Made by a program: the position numbers and the translations under genes. The notes below the pieces were generated by a model. That model was not told where the DNA came from. It did not search any database and saw only the letters and a program-made list of their open reading frames with translations. From NCBI GenBank assembly GCA_965247225.1, contig CBDFGT010000029.1, positions 370,972 through 434,971 on the forward strand: DNA of 64,000 bases. The letters are read 5' to 3'. This document shows positions 8,772 through 17,734 of this stretch, piece after piece (position 1 is the stretch's first letter; each line of letters starts with the position of its first letter). This DNA comes from CBDFGT01 sp965247225. GTDB taxonomy: Bacteria > Pseudomonadota > Alphaproteobacteria > Rhizobiales > Rhizobiaceae.

Positions 8772-11118
8772 GGCCCTGGCCCTGTCCGGCTTTCATGGCC
8801 TCAACCGCCATCAATACCCGTTCCGGTGTTGCAGGTGCATCGAGCCGCGGGCAGGTTTTGTAGTCGCCAAGGCTTGCGACTGCCATGGACAGGGCTTCCA
8901 GAACGGAAACGGGCAGGTTGAAGGGCGGTTCACCGACAGCCTTGGAGTTGCCGATGGTTTTTTCCGCATTGACGGACCATTCCGCCAGCCTGACGTTGAA
9001 GATTTTGGGCCGGTCGGACGCCAGAGGGATCTTGTAGGTTGAGGGCGCGTGGGTGCGCAAACGGCCTTTGGCATCCCACCAGAGCTCTTCCGTGGTCAGC
9101 CAGCCCATGCCCTGCACAAAGGCACCTTCAATCTGTCCAATGTCGATGGCCGGGTTCAGCGATTTGCCGACATCATGGAGAATATCCACCCGGTCCACCA
9201 GATATTCGCCGGTGAGTGTATCGATGGTGACTTCAGACACGGAAGCGCCATAGGAATAGTAATAGAAGGGTGTTCCCGTGCCTGTTTCGCGGTTCCAGTG
9301 GATCTTGGGCGTGGCATAGAAGCCTGCCGCAGACAGCTGGATACGGGCCAGATAGGCCAGACGGATGAAATCCGGGAAGGACAGAACCGTTGCGCCGATC
9401 TGCACACGGTTTGGCAGGAAAATCACGTCTTCCGGTGCCACTTTCCATTTGTCACAGGCAAAACGCACCAGCCGGTCCCTGATCTGGTTTGCAGCATCAA
9501 GGGCGGCCATGCCATTGAGATCGGTACCGGAGGAGGCCGCTGTGGCCGAGGTGTTGGGCACTTTTCCGGTGGTCGTGGCGGTAATTTTCACCCGCTCCAG
9601 ATCCACCTGGAATGCGTTGGCGATGACCTGCGCCACCTTGGTGTAAAGGCCCTGGCCCATTTCGGTGCCGCCATGGTTCAAATGGATGGAACCATCGGAA
9701 TAGACATGGACCAGGGCACCGGCCTGATTGAAGGCGGTCATGGTGAACGAAATGCCGAATTTGACCGGCGTCAGCGCTATGCCCTTCTTCAGCACGGGGC
9801 TGGTTCTGTTCCAGGCGATGATCGCCGCGCGACGGGCCTGATAATCACTGTCTTTTTCCAGTTCATCGACGATCTGCTCAATAATACTGTCTTCGACACT
9901 CTGGTGGTAGGGGGTGAGGTCACGCCCGGACCCGGGCCTGCCATAGAAATTGGCCTTGCGAATGTCGAGCGGATCCTTGCCCAGCGCATAGGCAATTTCC
10001 TCGATCATGCGTTCGCCGCCGACAATGCCCTGCGGGCCACCGAAGCCGCGAAAGGCCGTGTTGGAAACGGTGTTGGTTTTCAGCGGCTGCGAGGTCAGGT
10101 GTACATGCGGATAGAAATAGGCATTGTCGGCGTGAAACAGTGCCCGGTCGGTCACCGGGCCGGACAGATCGGAGGAATAGCCGCAGCGGGCGGCAAAATT
10201 GGCCTTCACCGCATGGATTTTGCCGTCCGTGTCGAAGCCGATATCATAATCGACCAGAAAGTCATGGCGCTTGCCGGTGACCATCATGTCCTCGTCGCGG
10301 TCAATGCGGAATTTCACCGCCCGGCCGGTCTTGCGGGCGGCCACGGCGGCCAGGGCGGCAAACTGGTTGCCCTGTGTTTCCTTGCCGCCAAAGCCGCCGC
10401 CCATGCGCCGCACCAGAACAGTCACAGCATTGCCCGGTACACCCAGAACATGGGCGACCATGTGCTGGATTTCGCTCGGATGCTGGGTGGAGGCCCAGAC
10501 CGTCATCTCGTCATCCTCACCCGGAATGGCCAGCGCAATATGCCCCTCAAGATAGAAATGGTCCTGACCGCCGATGCGCATCTGGCCCTTCAGGCGCCTT
10601 GGTGCCATTTGCAGGGCGGTGTCGGCATCTCCGCGTCGCAGGGTCAGGGGTCTGGTGACCAGGGGAGAGCCTGCTTCCCGGGCAAGGCCGACATCTGTGA
10701 TATGCGGCAGATCCTGATAGGCAATGACGGCCTTGCGGGCGGCACGGCGGGCAATATCCCGGGTATGGGCTATCACCACGAAAGCGGCCTGCCCGTGAAA
10801 CTCCACCCGGTCTTCGGCCAGAACCGGCTCGTCATGGAGGCCCGTCGAGCTGATATCATTGCTGGCGGGCATATCCCTTGCGGTCAGAACCAGAACCACG
10901 CCCGGCGTGGCCGAGACGGCAGTCAGGTCCATTGACAGGATTTTGGCATTGGCGCGGTCGGTCATGCCGAGGGCCGCATGCAATGTGCCTTCGGGTTCGG
11001 GCATGTCATCAATATAATCGGCAGCACCGGTGACGTGCTTGTGCGCACTGTCATGCCTGCTACTGGCATGCATGGGGCCGGAAATTTCGGTTTTGAACTC
11101 CAGATCCATCTTGTTCAT
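8764..11118 (-). CDS. xdhB: Xanthine dehydrogenase, molybdopterin-binding subunit
   Basis: This 784-residue large subunit carries the molybdenum cofactor and the substrate pocket for oxidation of hypoxanthine and xanthine to urate. Clear cofactor loops are RMGGGFGGKE, FRGFGGPQG and, near the C-terminus, AVGEPPFNLP with the catalytic glutamate. It overlaps xdhA by four bases (ATGA) and xdhC by eight. The long open frame on the opposite strand (about 9049-10935) is a codon-usage shadow, not a gene. Confidence 0.96.
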   Translation of the reverse strand: MNKMDLEFKTEISGPMHASSRHDSAHKHVTGAADYIDDMPEPEGTLHAALGMTDRANAKILSMDLTAVSATPGVVLVLTARDMPASNDISSTGLHDEPVLAEDRVEFHGQAAFVVIAHTRDIARRAARKAVIAYQDLPHITDVGLAREAGSPLVTRPLTLRRGDADTALQMAPRRLKGQMRIGGQDHFYLEGHIALAIPGEDDEMTVWASTQHPSEIQHMVAHVLGVPGNAVTVLVRRMGGGFGGKETQGNQFAALAAVAARKTGRAVKFRIDRDEDMMVTGKRHDFLVDYDIGFDTDGKIHAVKANFAARCGYSSDLSGPVTDRALFHADNAYFYPHVHLTSQPLKTNTVSNTAFRGFGGPQGIVGGERMIEEIAYALGKDPLDIRKANFYGRPGSGRDLTPYHQSVEDSIIEQIVDELEKDSDYQARRAAIIAWNRTSPVLKKGIALTPVKFGISFTMTAFNQAGALVHVYSDGSIHLNHGGTEMGQGLYTKVAQVIANAFQVDLERVKITATTTGKVPNTSATAASSGTDLNGMAALDAANQIRDRLVRFACDKWKVAPEDVIFLPNRVQIGATVLSFPDFIRLAYLARIQLSAAGFYATPKIHWNRETGTGTPFYYYSYGASVSEVTIDTLTGEYLVDRVDILHDVGKSLNPAIDIGQIEGAFVQGMGWLTTEELWWDAKGRLRTHAPSTYKIPLASDRPKIFNVRLAEWSVNAEKTIGNSKAVGEPPFNLPVSVLEALSMAVASLGDYKTCPRLDAPATPERVLMAVEAMKAGQGQGHA

Positions 11119-12602
11119 GCCAATATCTCCTGACGTTCAAAACGCTGCAACTGAACAGTGCCGCCCCGGGTTTCCAAGTAAAACCGGGTCAACAGGTTTT
11201 TCGCCGCCAGCATGCGGTATTGCGCTGTCGCCCGCCAGTCGGTCAAAGGCTGGTAATCCTCCTCAAAGGCGGGCAGTGCCATGTCGACTGACGCCTGTGT
11301 CCATGGATTGCCGGTCAGGGCCTTTTCGACATGCCTGGCCCTCTTGGGGATTCCGGCCATGCCACCAAAGGCAATGGTAGCAGACCTTACGACATTGTTG
11401 TCATCCAGCCGGATACGGAAGGCACCGCACAGGGCGGAAATATCCTCGTCGCGGCGTTTGGAAATCTTGTAGACGGCAAACTGTTCGTCATGGTTCAGGC
11501 GCGGCACAAAAACATGCTCGACAAATTGGGTTTTTGACCGCTTCTGCCTGCCATATTCGAGATAATATTCCTCCAGCGGCATTTTGGAATGGCCAACGGC
11601 AGATTGCAGGTTCACCACGGCTCCAAGGGCGATCAGAGCCGGAGGCATATCACCAATCGGTGATCCGTTGGCAATATTGCCGCCAATCGTGCCCATGTTG
11701 CGCACCTGCGCACCGCCAATGCGATTGACCAGCGGGGCAAGAGCGGGAAACACGCCGGTCAGGGCCTCAAAGGCCTGCGCATAGGTCACACCGGCCCCGA
11801 TCTCGATGCCGATGGCGGACACATCGATTGCCTGCAATGCGCTCAGATGGTTGATGAACACGACCGGATCGAGCCTGCGCATCTGTTTGGTGACCCAGAG
11901 GCCGACATCGGTGGAACCGGCCACGATTGTGGCGTCGGGTTCTTCCATCAGGATTTCTTCCAGGTCAACCAGATTTGCCGGAATGAACAGGCGGCCCTCG
12001 TCTGTTTCCATCCTTATGGTTTCCTGCACGACCATCGCCTGCAATTGATCCGTGACCCTCTGTCTGGTCCTTTCCAGCGGATCAAAGAGCGCATCCGGTC
12101 TTGTCCTGGTCACATGTTCCGCGGCCTTGATGATCGGTTCATAGCCTGTGCATCGACAGAGATTGCCCTGCAGCGCCTTTTCAATGGCTTCGCGGTCCGG
12201 TCTTTCCGTCGACAGCCACAGGCCGTAAAGCGACATGACAAAACCGGGTGTGCAAAAGCCGCACTGGCTGCCGTGGAAATCCACCATGGCCTGCTGCACC
12301 GGATGCAATGTGCCGTCTTTGGCGGCCAGGTGCTCGACTGTTACCACATGGGTTCCGTGCAGCGAGCCGACAAAACGAATACAGGCATTGACACTTTCAT
12401 AGGCAAGGCTGTTGTCGATCAGGCGTCCGACCAGAACAGTACAAGCCCCGCAATCGCCCTCGGCACAGCCTTCCTTCGTTCCGGTCAGGCGGCGCTTCAA
12501 CCGCAGGAAATCCAGAAGCGTATATGTCGGCCGGATTGCGTCCAGCACCACCAGCTCGTCATTCAGGAGAAAGCTTATGCCGCCGGTGCTGCTATCTGTC
12601 AT
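11115..12602 (-). CDS. xdhA: Xanthine dehydrogenase, small subunit (2Fe-2S and FAD)
   Basis: This 495-residue subunit carries two [2Fe-2S] clusters (GCAEGDCGACTVLVG, and GSQCGFCTPGF with CRCTGYEPI) followed by an FAD-binding domain (VAGSTDVGLWV). It passes electrons from the molybdenum site to NAD. The frame is open upstream, but MTDSSTGG at 12602 is chosen because an AGGAAA precedes it at good spacing and the protein then begins directly with the ferredoxin fold. It heads the operon xdhA-xdhB-xdhC-puuD-guaD; the 207 AT-richer bases before it presumably hold the promoter. Confidence 0.95.
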   Translation of the reverse strand: MTDSSTGGISFLLNDELVVLDAIRPTYTLLDFLRLKRRLTGTKEGCAEGDCGACTVLVGRLIDNSLAYESVNACIRFVGSLHGTHVVTVEHLAAKDGTLHPVQQAMVDFHGSQCGFCTPGFVMSLYGLWLSTERPDREAIEKALQGNLCRCTGYEPIIKAAEHVTRTRPDALFDPLERTRQRVTDQLQAMVVQETIRMETDEGRLFIPANLVDLEEILMEEPDATIVAGSTDVGLWVTKQMRRLDPVVFINHLSALQAIDVSAIGIEIGAGVTYAQAFEALTGVFPALAPLVNRIGGAQVRNMGTIGGNIANGSPIGDMPPALIALGAVVNLQSAVGHSKMPLEEYYLEYGRQKRSKTQFVEHVFVPRLNHDEQFAVYKISKRRDEDISALCGAFRIRLDDNNVVRSATIAFGGMAGIPKRARHVEKALTGNPWTQASVDMALPAFEEDYQPLTDWRATAQYRMLAAKNLLTRFYLETRGGTVQLQRFERQEILA

Positions 12603-12809
12603 ACTATTTTCCTGTATTGGGTTTGAACTTTTTAATACTACGAATTTTGATGTGCAATTATATGAGACTAAATCCAAAGTCCCATATTGTGCAACGGGAA
12701 TTTATCATCCGGTCAAGATTGGAAAACAGCTGCGGTGTGCCTTTGTTGTGCCGGTGAGCCATCCGTGCCAGGGTGAGATCCTGATTTTGCAAGGATGCGA
12801 GGGCATGTC

Positions 12810-13060
12810 ATGACCGTTATGACCAGCCGTGAGTTTGAAGACAATGTCGCCAGGGCGCAGGAGGCCACAGCGAAGGGGCCGGTATTTGTCACCGACCATG
12901 GGCGCACAACCCATGTCTTGATGACGCTTGCGCAATTTGAGAGATTGCAGGGTGGCAGAAAACTATTGCCGAGGCCCTGGCACTGGATGACGAAGAGGCT
13001 GCTGCATTCGATTTTCCGCACTACAGAAGCGACATGCCAGGAATCCCGGATCTCTCCTGA
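12810..13060 (+). pseudogene. Phd/YefM-type antitoxin, frameshifted
   Basis: The first 50 codons (MTVMTSREFEDNVARAQEA, then VFVTDHGRTTHVLMTLAQFERL) are a normal Phd/YefM antitoxin. At the A-run 12959-12962 the frame changes: reading one base out restores the usual tail TIAEALALDDEEAAAFDFP and a stop at 13058-13060 that overlaps the next gene's ATG. One missing A explains it. As written, the protein would run into a nonsense tail ending near 13091 and lose its toxin-binding part. The partner toxin is also broken, so true decay is plausible, although a base-calling error in the A-run cannot be excluded. Confidence 0.8.
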
Positions 13061-13382
13061 TGTACCTTCTGGATACCAATGTTGTTTCTGAACTCAAGAG
13101 TCTGAACTCAAGAGATTGAGTCTTGGAAAGGTTGACGCCAATTTTGCAAGATGGGCTGCGTCTGTCGATGAAAGCCGTTGTTTTATACCGGTCGTCACAG
13201 TTTTTGAGCCGGAGGCGGGTGTTGCTTCGCTTGAGCGCCCCGATCTGTTTCAGGGGCTTCGCTTGCGGCATCGATTGGATACAATCCGTTCGGCAGGCTG
13301 CTGGCAATACCCTGTGGCTGACAGGATTACAATTGCTTCACAATTGCTTGTCACCATTGCTGAGAGAGTGAAACTGTCCTAG
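13060..13382 (+). pseudogene. PIN-domain toxin broken by a 14-bp tandem duplication
   Basis: The gene starts with MYLLDTNVVSELK, a VapC/FitB-type PIN opening, with its ATG overlapping the antitoxin stop. A 14-base unit is then present twice in tandem (13087-13114) and throws the frame out, giving a stop after 19 codons. Deleting one unit joins the start exactly to the downstream frame (RLSLGKVDANFARWAASVDES and on to 13382). Even so, the downstream part lacks a convincing C-terminal acidic pair, so it looks truncated as well. This is not a homopolymer artefact, so real inactivation is likely. Confidence 0.8.
13087..13114. repeat. 14-bp perfect tandem duplication
   Basis: TCTGAACTCAAGAG occurs twice head to tail inside the PIN toxin gene. 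Fourteen is not a multiple of three, so the duplication is the frameshifting mutation. Confidence 0.95.
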
Positions 13383-13399
13383 GTTCGCGGCAAATCAAT

Positions 13400-14707
13400 A
13401 TGCTGCCGGGCTCCGTCAGCGCAGAGCCGAGAGAGACTGCCTTGTTTCATTCCTTTTTCCCCAATCCGCGCCTGTTCTTTCCGTCCCTGCTGGTCTGGAT
13501 CATCCTCTCCATTGCCGTCTGGTATCTGGCCGGCCCGGCCATGGGCACTGCGATTGGTCTGCCGCCGCTGCCTGAAGGCGTGGAACCGCCCGGTGACCTG
13601 ACCTATTTTCTGGTACCGGGTTCCATTTGGTTCTATCTTTACTTTCTTGTCTGCACGGTGATTTTCTGCGGTGCCTGGGAAATGATAGCCAGGGACCATC
13701 CATGGCGGCACTGGGCGCTGTGGGGATCGGCGGCCATCATGTTTTCCACCTATTTTTCCGTGGATGTGAGTGTGGCGATCAATCAGTGGCGCAGGCCCAT
13801 GTTCGATATGGTGCAGAAAGCGCTTGCCACACCCAACACGCCTGTTGTTCCTGTGGCGGATCTTTATGCCGGTGCCATGGTTTTCACCAATTTCGCGCTG
13901 ATTTCCATCACCGTTGCCGTGGTCACCAATTTCATTGTCAGCCACTATGTTTTCCGCTGGCGCAATGCGATGAATGATTTCTATATGGAAAAATGGGGGC
14001 AGTTGCGCAAGATTGAAGGGGCTGCCCAGCGTGTGCAGGAAGATACGATGCGCTTTGCCTCCACTGTGGAGGGCCTTGGGGTCAGCATGATTGACAGTGT
14101 GATGACGCTGATTGCCTTCATGCCGATCCTGGCCGGGCTTTCGCAATATGTGAAAGTGTTGCCTGTCGTTGGTGAAGTTCCCTATCCGCTGGTTTTTGCA
14201 GCGATCCTGTGGGCGGCCTTTGGTACAGTCCTGATGATTGTTGCCGGTATCCGCCTGCCCGGTCTTGAATTCAAGAACCAGAGGGTGGAAGCGGCTTTCC
14301 GCAAGGAACTGGTTCTGGGGGAAGACAATGATGACCGGGCGCAACCGCCAACGGTCAAGGAATTGTTTGGCAATGTGCGCCGCAATTACTTTCGCCTTTA
14401 CTTCAATTATCTCTATTTCAATGTCGTGCGCTATCTGTATCTGCAGGCGGACAATATTTTTGCCCTGTTCCTGCTGTTTCCCTCCATCGCCGCTGCGACC
14501 ATTACCTTCGGCCTGTTTCAGCAGATCCTTTCGGCTTTTGGACAGGTGACCAATTCGTTCCAGTATCTGGTCAATTCATGGCCGACGATTATCGAGCTGA
14601 TCTCGATCCGCAAGCGTCTGGTGGCGTTTGAAGCTGCCATTGACGGCGAGCCTTTGCCAAGCATAGATCAGGAATATCTGGCCCGGGACAACAGCGAAAC
14701 CCCTTGA
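13400..14707 (+). CDS. bacA: BacA/SbmA-type peptide transporter
   Basis: This inner-membrane protein of about 420-435 residues matches the BacA/SbmA family, which imports peptides such as bleomycin, microcins and NCR-type antimicrobial peptides and is needed for chronic host association in rhizobia and Brucella. Family segments include FNYLYFNVVRYLYLQADNIF and the C-terminal FGQVTNSFQYLVNSWPTIIEL. There are about seven hydrophobic segments and no ATPase domain. The ATG at 13400 adds 14 residues not usual for the family; a TTG at 13442 giving LFHSFFPNPRLFF fits relatives better. The exact start is therefore uncertain. It begins 17 bases after the broken toxin gene. Confidence 0.92.
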   Translation: MLPGSVSAEPRETALFHSFFPNPRLFFPSLLVWIILSIAVWYLAGPAMGTAIGLPPLPEGVEPPGDLTYFLVPGSIWFYLYFLVCTVIFCGAWEMIARDHPWRHWALWGSAAIMFSTYFSVDVSVAINQWRRPMFDMVQKALATPNTPVVPVADLYAGAMVFTNFALISITVAVVTNFIVSHYVFRWRNAMNDFYMEKWGQLRKIEGAAQRVQEDTMRFASTVEGLGVSMIDSVMTLIAFMPILAGLSQYVKVLPVVGEVPYPLVFAAILWAAFGTVLMIVAGIRLPGLEFKNQRVEAAFRKELVLGEDNDDRAQPPTVKELFGNVRRNYFRLYFNYLYFNVVRYLYLQADNIFALFLLFPSIAAATITFGLFQQILSAFGQVTNSFQYLVNSWPTIIELISIRKRLVAFEAAIDGEPLPSIDQEYLARDNSETP

Positions 14708-14723
14708 AATTGAGGAATGAGAC

Positions 14724-15320
14724 ATGACACTGTTTATCTTCGGGCTGATCCTTTTCCTGGGCCTGCATTCCATCCGGGTGGTTGCCCCTGATGTTCGCAC
14801 AGGTTTCATTGCCCAATATGGCGTCAATGCCTGGAAGGGCCTGTATTCCGTACTGGCCATCGCCAGTTTCTGTCTTCTGGTCTATGGCTATGGTGACGCG
14901 CGCCTGGATACCAGCGTGATCTGGCAGCCGCCGCAATGGACGCTGCATCTCAACATGACCCTGATGCTGATTGCCATCATCCTTCTGGTGGCAAGCCAGC
15001 TGCCTGCCGGGCGGATTGCGGTGTGGACCAAACATCCGATGGTTCTTTCCGTCAAGATCTGGGCGCTGGCGCATCTTCTGGTCAAGGGCACACTGGTTGC
15101 CATGGTGCTTTTTGCGGTCTTTCTGGCCTGGGGGGTGATCCTGCGGATCTATTACAAGCGGGCGCAGCGGGCAGGCACCGTGATGCCGCGCAGCTTTGTT
15201 GCCGGGCGCTGGGATGTGCTGGCCATTTTGATGGGTGGAGCACTCTATGCCTTTATCCTGCTGCTCGGCCATGAATGGCTGATCGGTATTTCCCCGCTGG
15301 ATATGACGGGATTGCAATAA
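14724..15320 (+). CDS. NnrU-family membrane protein
   Basis: This 198-residue protein has about five to six hydrophobic segments and the family's opening (LILFLGLHSIRVVAPDVRTGF) plus GLYSVLAIASFCLLVYGYG. NnrU was first noted in denitrification gene clusters, but the family is also widespread outside them and its activity is unknown. A GAGG ribosome site precedes the ATG and the gene follows bacA by 16 bases, so the two may be co-transcribed. No denitrification genes are seen nearby. Confidence 0.85.
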   Translation: MTLFIFGLILFLGLHSIRVVAPDVRTGFIAQYGVNAWKGLYSVLAIASFCLLVYGYGDARLDTSVIWQPPQWTLHLNMTLMLIAIILLVASQLPAGRIAVWTKHPMVLSVKIWALAHLLVKGTLVAMVLFAVFLAWGVILRIYYKRAQRAGTVMPRSFVAGRWDVLAILMGGALYAFILLLGHEWLIGISPLDMTGLQ

Positions 15321-15413
15321 AAGACGCCTTGCCCCTTTCAATAACTGCAAAATCCGCTAGAAGGCGCGTCTACGATTGAATTGATGAAAGGCCGGTTTTC
15401 CGGGAGTGTTTGC

Positions 15414-16085
15414 ATGGCCAATGAAAACGACAGCTTTATCCGTGAAGTCAATGAAGACATGCGTTCGGATCTCTTCAAGGCGATCTGGAGCCGGTTTGGC
15501 AAGCTGATCATTGCCGTTGCTGTTCTGGTTGTTGCAGGAACAGCCGCTTCGGTGGGATATGAATATTGGCGGGATTCGCAGGCAACCACTTCGGGTGACC
15601 AGTTCCTGTCCGCGCTGAAACTGATCAGGGAAGACAAGGCAGATGAGGCGCTGAAGGCGCTGGAGACGCTTGAAAAGGACGGAACGGGTGCCTATCCCGT
15701 TCTGGCGCGGATGCGGGCGGCCACCTTGCTCGCCCAGAAGGGTGATGCTGCCGCCGCTGTTGCCGCCTTTACCGAAATCGGCAAGGATACATCTGTTGCC
15801 GAGCCGCTGCGCGATACCGCCCGTTTGCGGGCCGCCTGGCTTCTGGTGGATACCGGCACCTATGAGGATGTTTCTGCCCGTATACAGGATATGGCCATTC
15901 CTGCCAGTTCCTTCCGCAATTCCGCGCGGGAAGCGCTGGGGCTGACAGCCTACCGCACCGGTGATTTTGCAAAGGCCAGGGAATGGTTCCAGCAGATCGC
16001 GGATGATCCGCAGGCCCCGCGCAATGTTGCTTCGCGTTCACAGATGTTGCTGGACCTGATCGCTGCCAGCGGAAAAGCCCCTTGA
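15414..16085 (+). CDS. Membrane-anchored TPR protein (YfgM-like)
   Basis: This is a 223-residue protein with one membrane segment (LIIAVAVLVVAGTAASVGY, residues about 29-48) and a periplasmic part of TPR-like helices (DQFLSALKLIREDKADEALKAL and later repeats). It resembles YfgM, a SecYEG-associated periplasmic chaperone helper, and sits just before der, the same neighbourhood as yfgM-bamB-der in other bacteria, although no bamB is present here. Start 15414 is preferred over the upstream in-frame ATG because of a GGGAG seven bases ahead and the charged MANENDSFIREVNED start. Confidence 0.82.
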   Translation: MANENDSFIREVNEDMRSDLFKAIWSRFGKLIIAVAVLVVAGTAASVGYEYWRDSQATTSGDQFLSALKLIREDKADEALKALETLEKDGTGAYPVLARMRAATLLAQKGDAAAAVAAFTEIGKDTSVAEPLRDTARLRAAWLLVDTGTYEDVSARIQDMAIPASSFRNSAREALGLTAYRTGDFAKAREWFQQIADDPQAPRNVASRSQMLLDLIAASGKAP

Positions 16086-16146
16086 TGCGTCCTGCTTGCC
16101 TTTCTTGAAAGGGGTGGGCAGGGGCGACCGGGCAAAAGGAAAGAAC

Positions 16147-17583
16147 ATGAATTTTACCGTCGCCATTGTCGGCCGTCCGAATGTCGGAAAATCCACACTT
16201 TTCAACCGGCTGGTTGGCAAGAAGCTTGCCCTTGTCGATGATACGCCGGGTGTTACCCGTGACCGGCGCCCGGGCGATGCCAGGCTGGTGGACCTGCGGT
16301 TTACCATTATCGACACGGCAGGTCTGGAAGAGGTGGGGCCGGAGACGCTTGAGGGTCGCATGCGCGCCCAGACCGAGGCGGCCATTGATGAGGCGGATCT
16401 CTCGCTGTTTGTCGTGGATGCCAAATTCGGCCTGACGCCGCTGGATGCCACATTTGCCGAAATGCTGCGCCGCCGTGGCAAGCCGGTGGTTCTGGTGGCC
16501 AACAAATCCGAGGCCAGGGGATCTGACGGCGGCTATTACGATGCCTTCACGCTCGGGCTCGGGGATCCGGTGGCGATTTCTGCCGAGCACGGCCAGGGCA
16601 TGACGGACCTGCGGGATGCCATTGTCGCAGCGCTGGGCGAAGAGCGGGCCTTTCCCCCGGAAATCGACGAACCGGCGACCCATGTGGATGTGCGTGATGA
16701 AGCCGGTGAAGATGGCGTCATCGATGAAAATTACGAGCCGGATTATGATGATACAAAGCCGCTGCGCGTGGCCATTATCGGTCGTCCCAATGCCGGAAAA
16801 TCCACACTGATCAACCGCTTTCTGGGCGAGGACCGGTTGTTGACCGGGCCGGAGGCGGGCATTACCCGCGACAGTATTTCGGTGGAATGGGACTGGCGCG
16901 GCCGGACCATCCGCATGTTTGATACGGCCGGCATGCGCCGCAAGGCAAAGGTCACCGGGAAGCTGGAAAAGCTTTCGGTTGCCGATGCGTTGCGGGCCAT
17001 CAAATTTGCCGAGACCGTGGTCATTGTTTTTGATGCGACCATCCCGTTTGAAAAGCAGGATATCCAGCTTGTGGACCTGATCATCCGCGAGGGACGGGCA
17101 GCCGTGATCGCGTTCAACAAATGGGATCTGATCGAGGACCGCCAGGCGGTTCTGGCCGACCTGCGCGAAAAGACCGAGCATCTGCTGCCGCAGGCCCGCG
17201 GTATTCGTGCCGTGCCGATTTCCGGACAGACCGGTGACGGGCTCGACCGGCTGATGCAGTCGATCATTGATACGGATATGGTCTGGAACAAGCGCATTTC
17301 CACCGCCAAACTCAATCGCTGGCTGGAGGTTGTCACCTCGCAGCATCCGCCGCCAGCCGTCTCCGGGCGTCGCCTCAAGCTGAAATATATGACACAGGTG
17401 AAAGCCCGCCCGCCGGGCTTCATGGTATCCTGCACACGACCGGAAGCCATTCCGGAAAGCTATACGCGCTACCTCACCAATGGTCTGCGTGAGGATTTCA
17501 AAATGCCGGGCGTACCGATCCGCATCGTCTATCGCGCCAGCGACAATCCGTTTGAGCCGAAGAAAAAGCGCCGGATCCATTGA
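16147..17583 (+). CDS. der: Ribosome assembly GTPase Der (EngA)
   Basis: This 478-residue protein has two consecutive GTPase domains and a C-terminal KH-like domain, the arrangement unique to Der. Domain 1 has GRPNVGKST, DTAGLEE and NKSE; domain 2 (from residue about 212) has GRPNAGKST, DTAGMRRK and NKWD. The tail is basic (EPKKKRRIH). Der is essential for 50S subunit assembly. The ATG at 16147 gives the standard start MNFTVAIVGRPN. The opposite-strand 603-codon open frame is a shadow. Confidence 0.97.
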   Translation: MNFTVAIVGRPNVGKSTLFNRLVGKKLALVDDTPGVTRDRRPGDARLVDLRFTIIDTAGLEEVGPETLEGRMRAQTEAAIDEADLSLFVVDAKFGLTPLDATFAEMLRRRGKPVVLVANKSEARGSDGGYYDAFTLGLGDPVAISAEHGQGMTDLRDAIVAALGEERAFPPEIDEPATHVDVRDEAGEDGVIDENYEPDYDDTKPLRVAIIGRPNAGKSTLINRFLGEDRLLTGPEAGITRDSISVEWDWRGRTIRMFDTAGMRRKAKVTGKLEKLSVADALRAIKFAETVVIVFDATIPFEKQDIQLVDLIIREGRAAVIAFNKWDLIEDRQAVLADLREKTEHLLPQARGIRAVPISGQTGDGLDRLMQSIIDTDMVWNKRISTAKLNRWLEVVTSQHPPPAVSGRRLKLKYMTQVKARPPGFMVSCTRPEAIPESYTRYLTNGLREDFKMPGVPIRIVYRASDNPFEPKKKRRIH

Positions 17584-17632
17584 CGTTTAGCAGGCCAGTG
17601 TCTGCTCCAGTTTGTTTGTGGTTTTTTTGTCT

Positions 17633-17664
17633 TTTTGAGAAACAAAAAGGTTTGTCTCTCAAAA
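17633..17664. terminator. Possible hairpin between convergent der and glycosyltransferase
   Basis: TTTTGAGA at 17633-17640 pairs with TCTCAAAA at 17657-17664, with further AAC/GTT pairing inside. It lies in the 150-base gap between two convergent genes and has A/T runs on both arms, as a bidirectional terminator would, but the stem is AT-rich and weak. Confidence 0.35.
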
Positions 17665-17734
17665 CACACAGGCTCATTGGCTTGTCTGCCAAAAATGACC
17701 GTAACTGATAGACAAACGCAGCGAAGCCAGAGCC

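Noticed and set aside
9049..10935. 628-codon open frame on the plus strand opposite xdhB
   Set aside because: It mirrors the codon pattern of xdhB, matches no family I know, and xdhB has complete cofactor motifs on the other strand.
15769..17580. 603-codon open frame on the minus strand opposite the TPR gene and der
   Set aside because: Der on the plus strand has all GTPase motifs; the reverse frame is a shadow with repetitive, non-family sequence.
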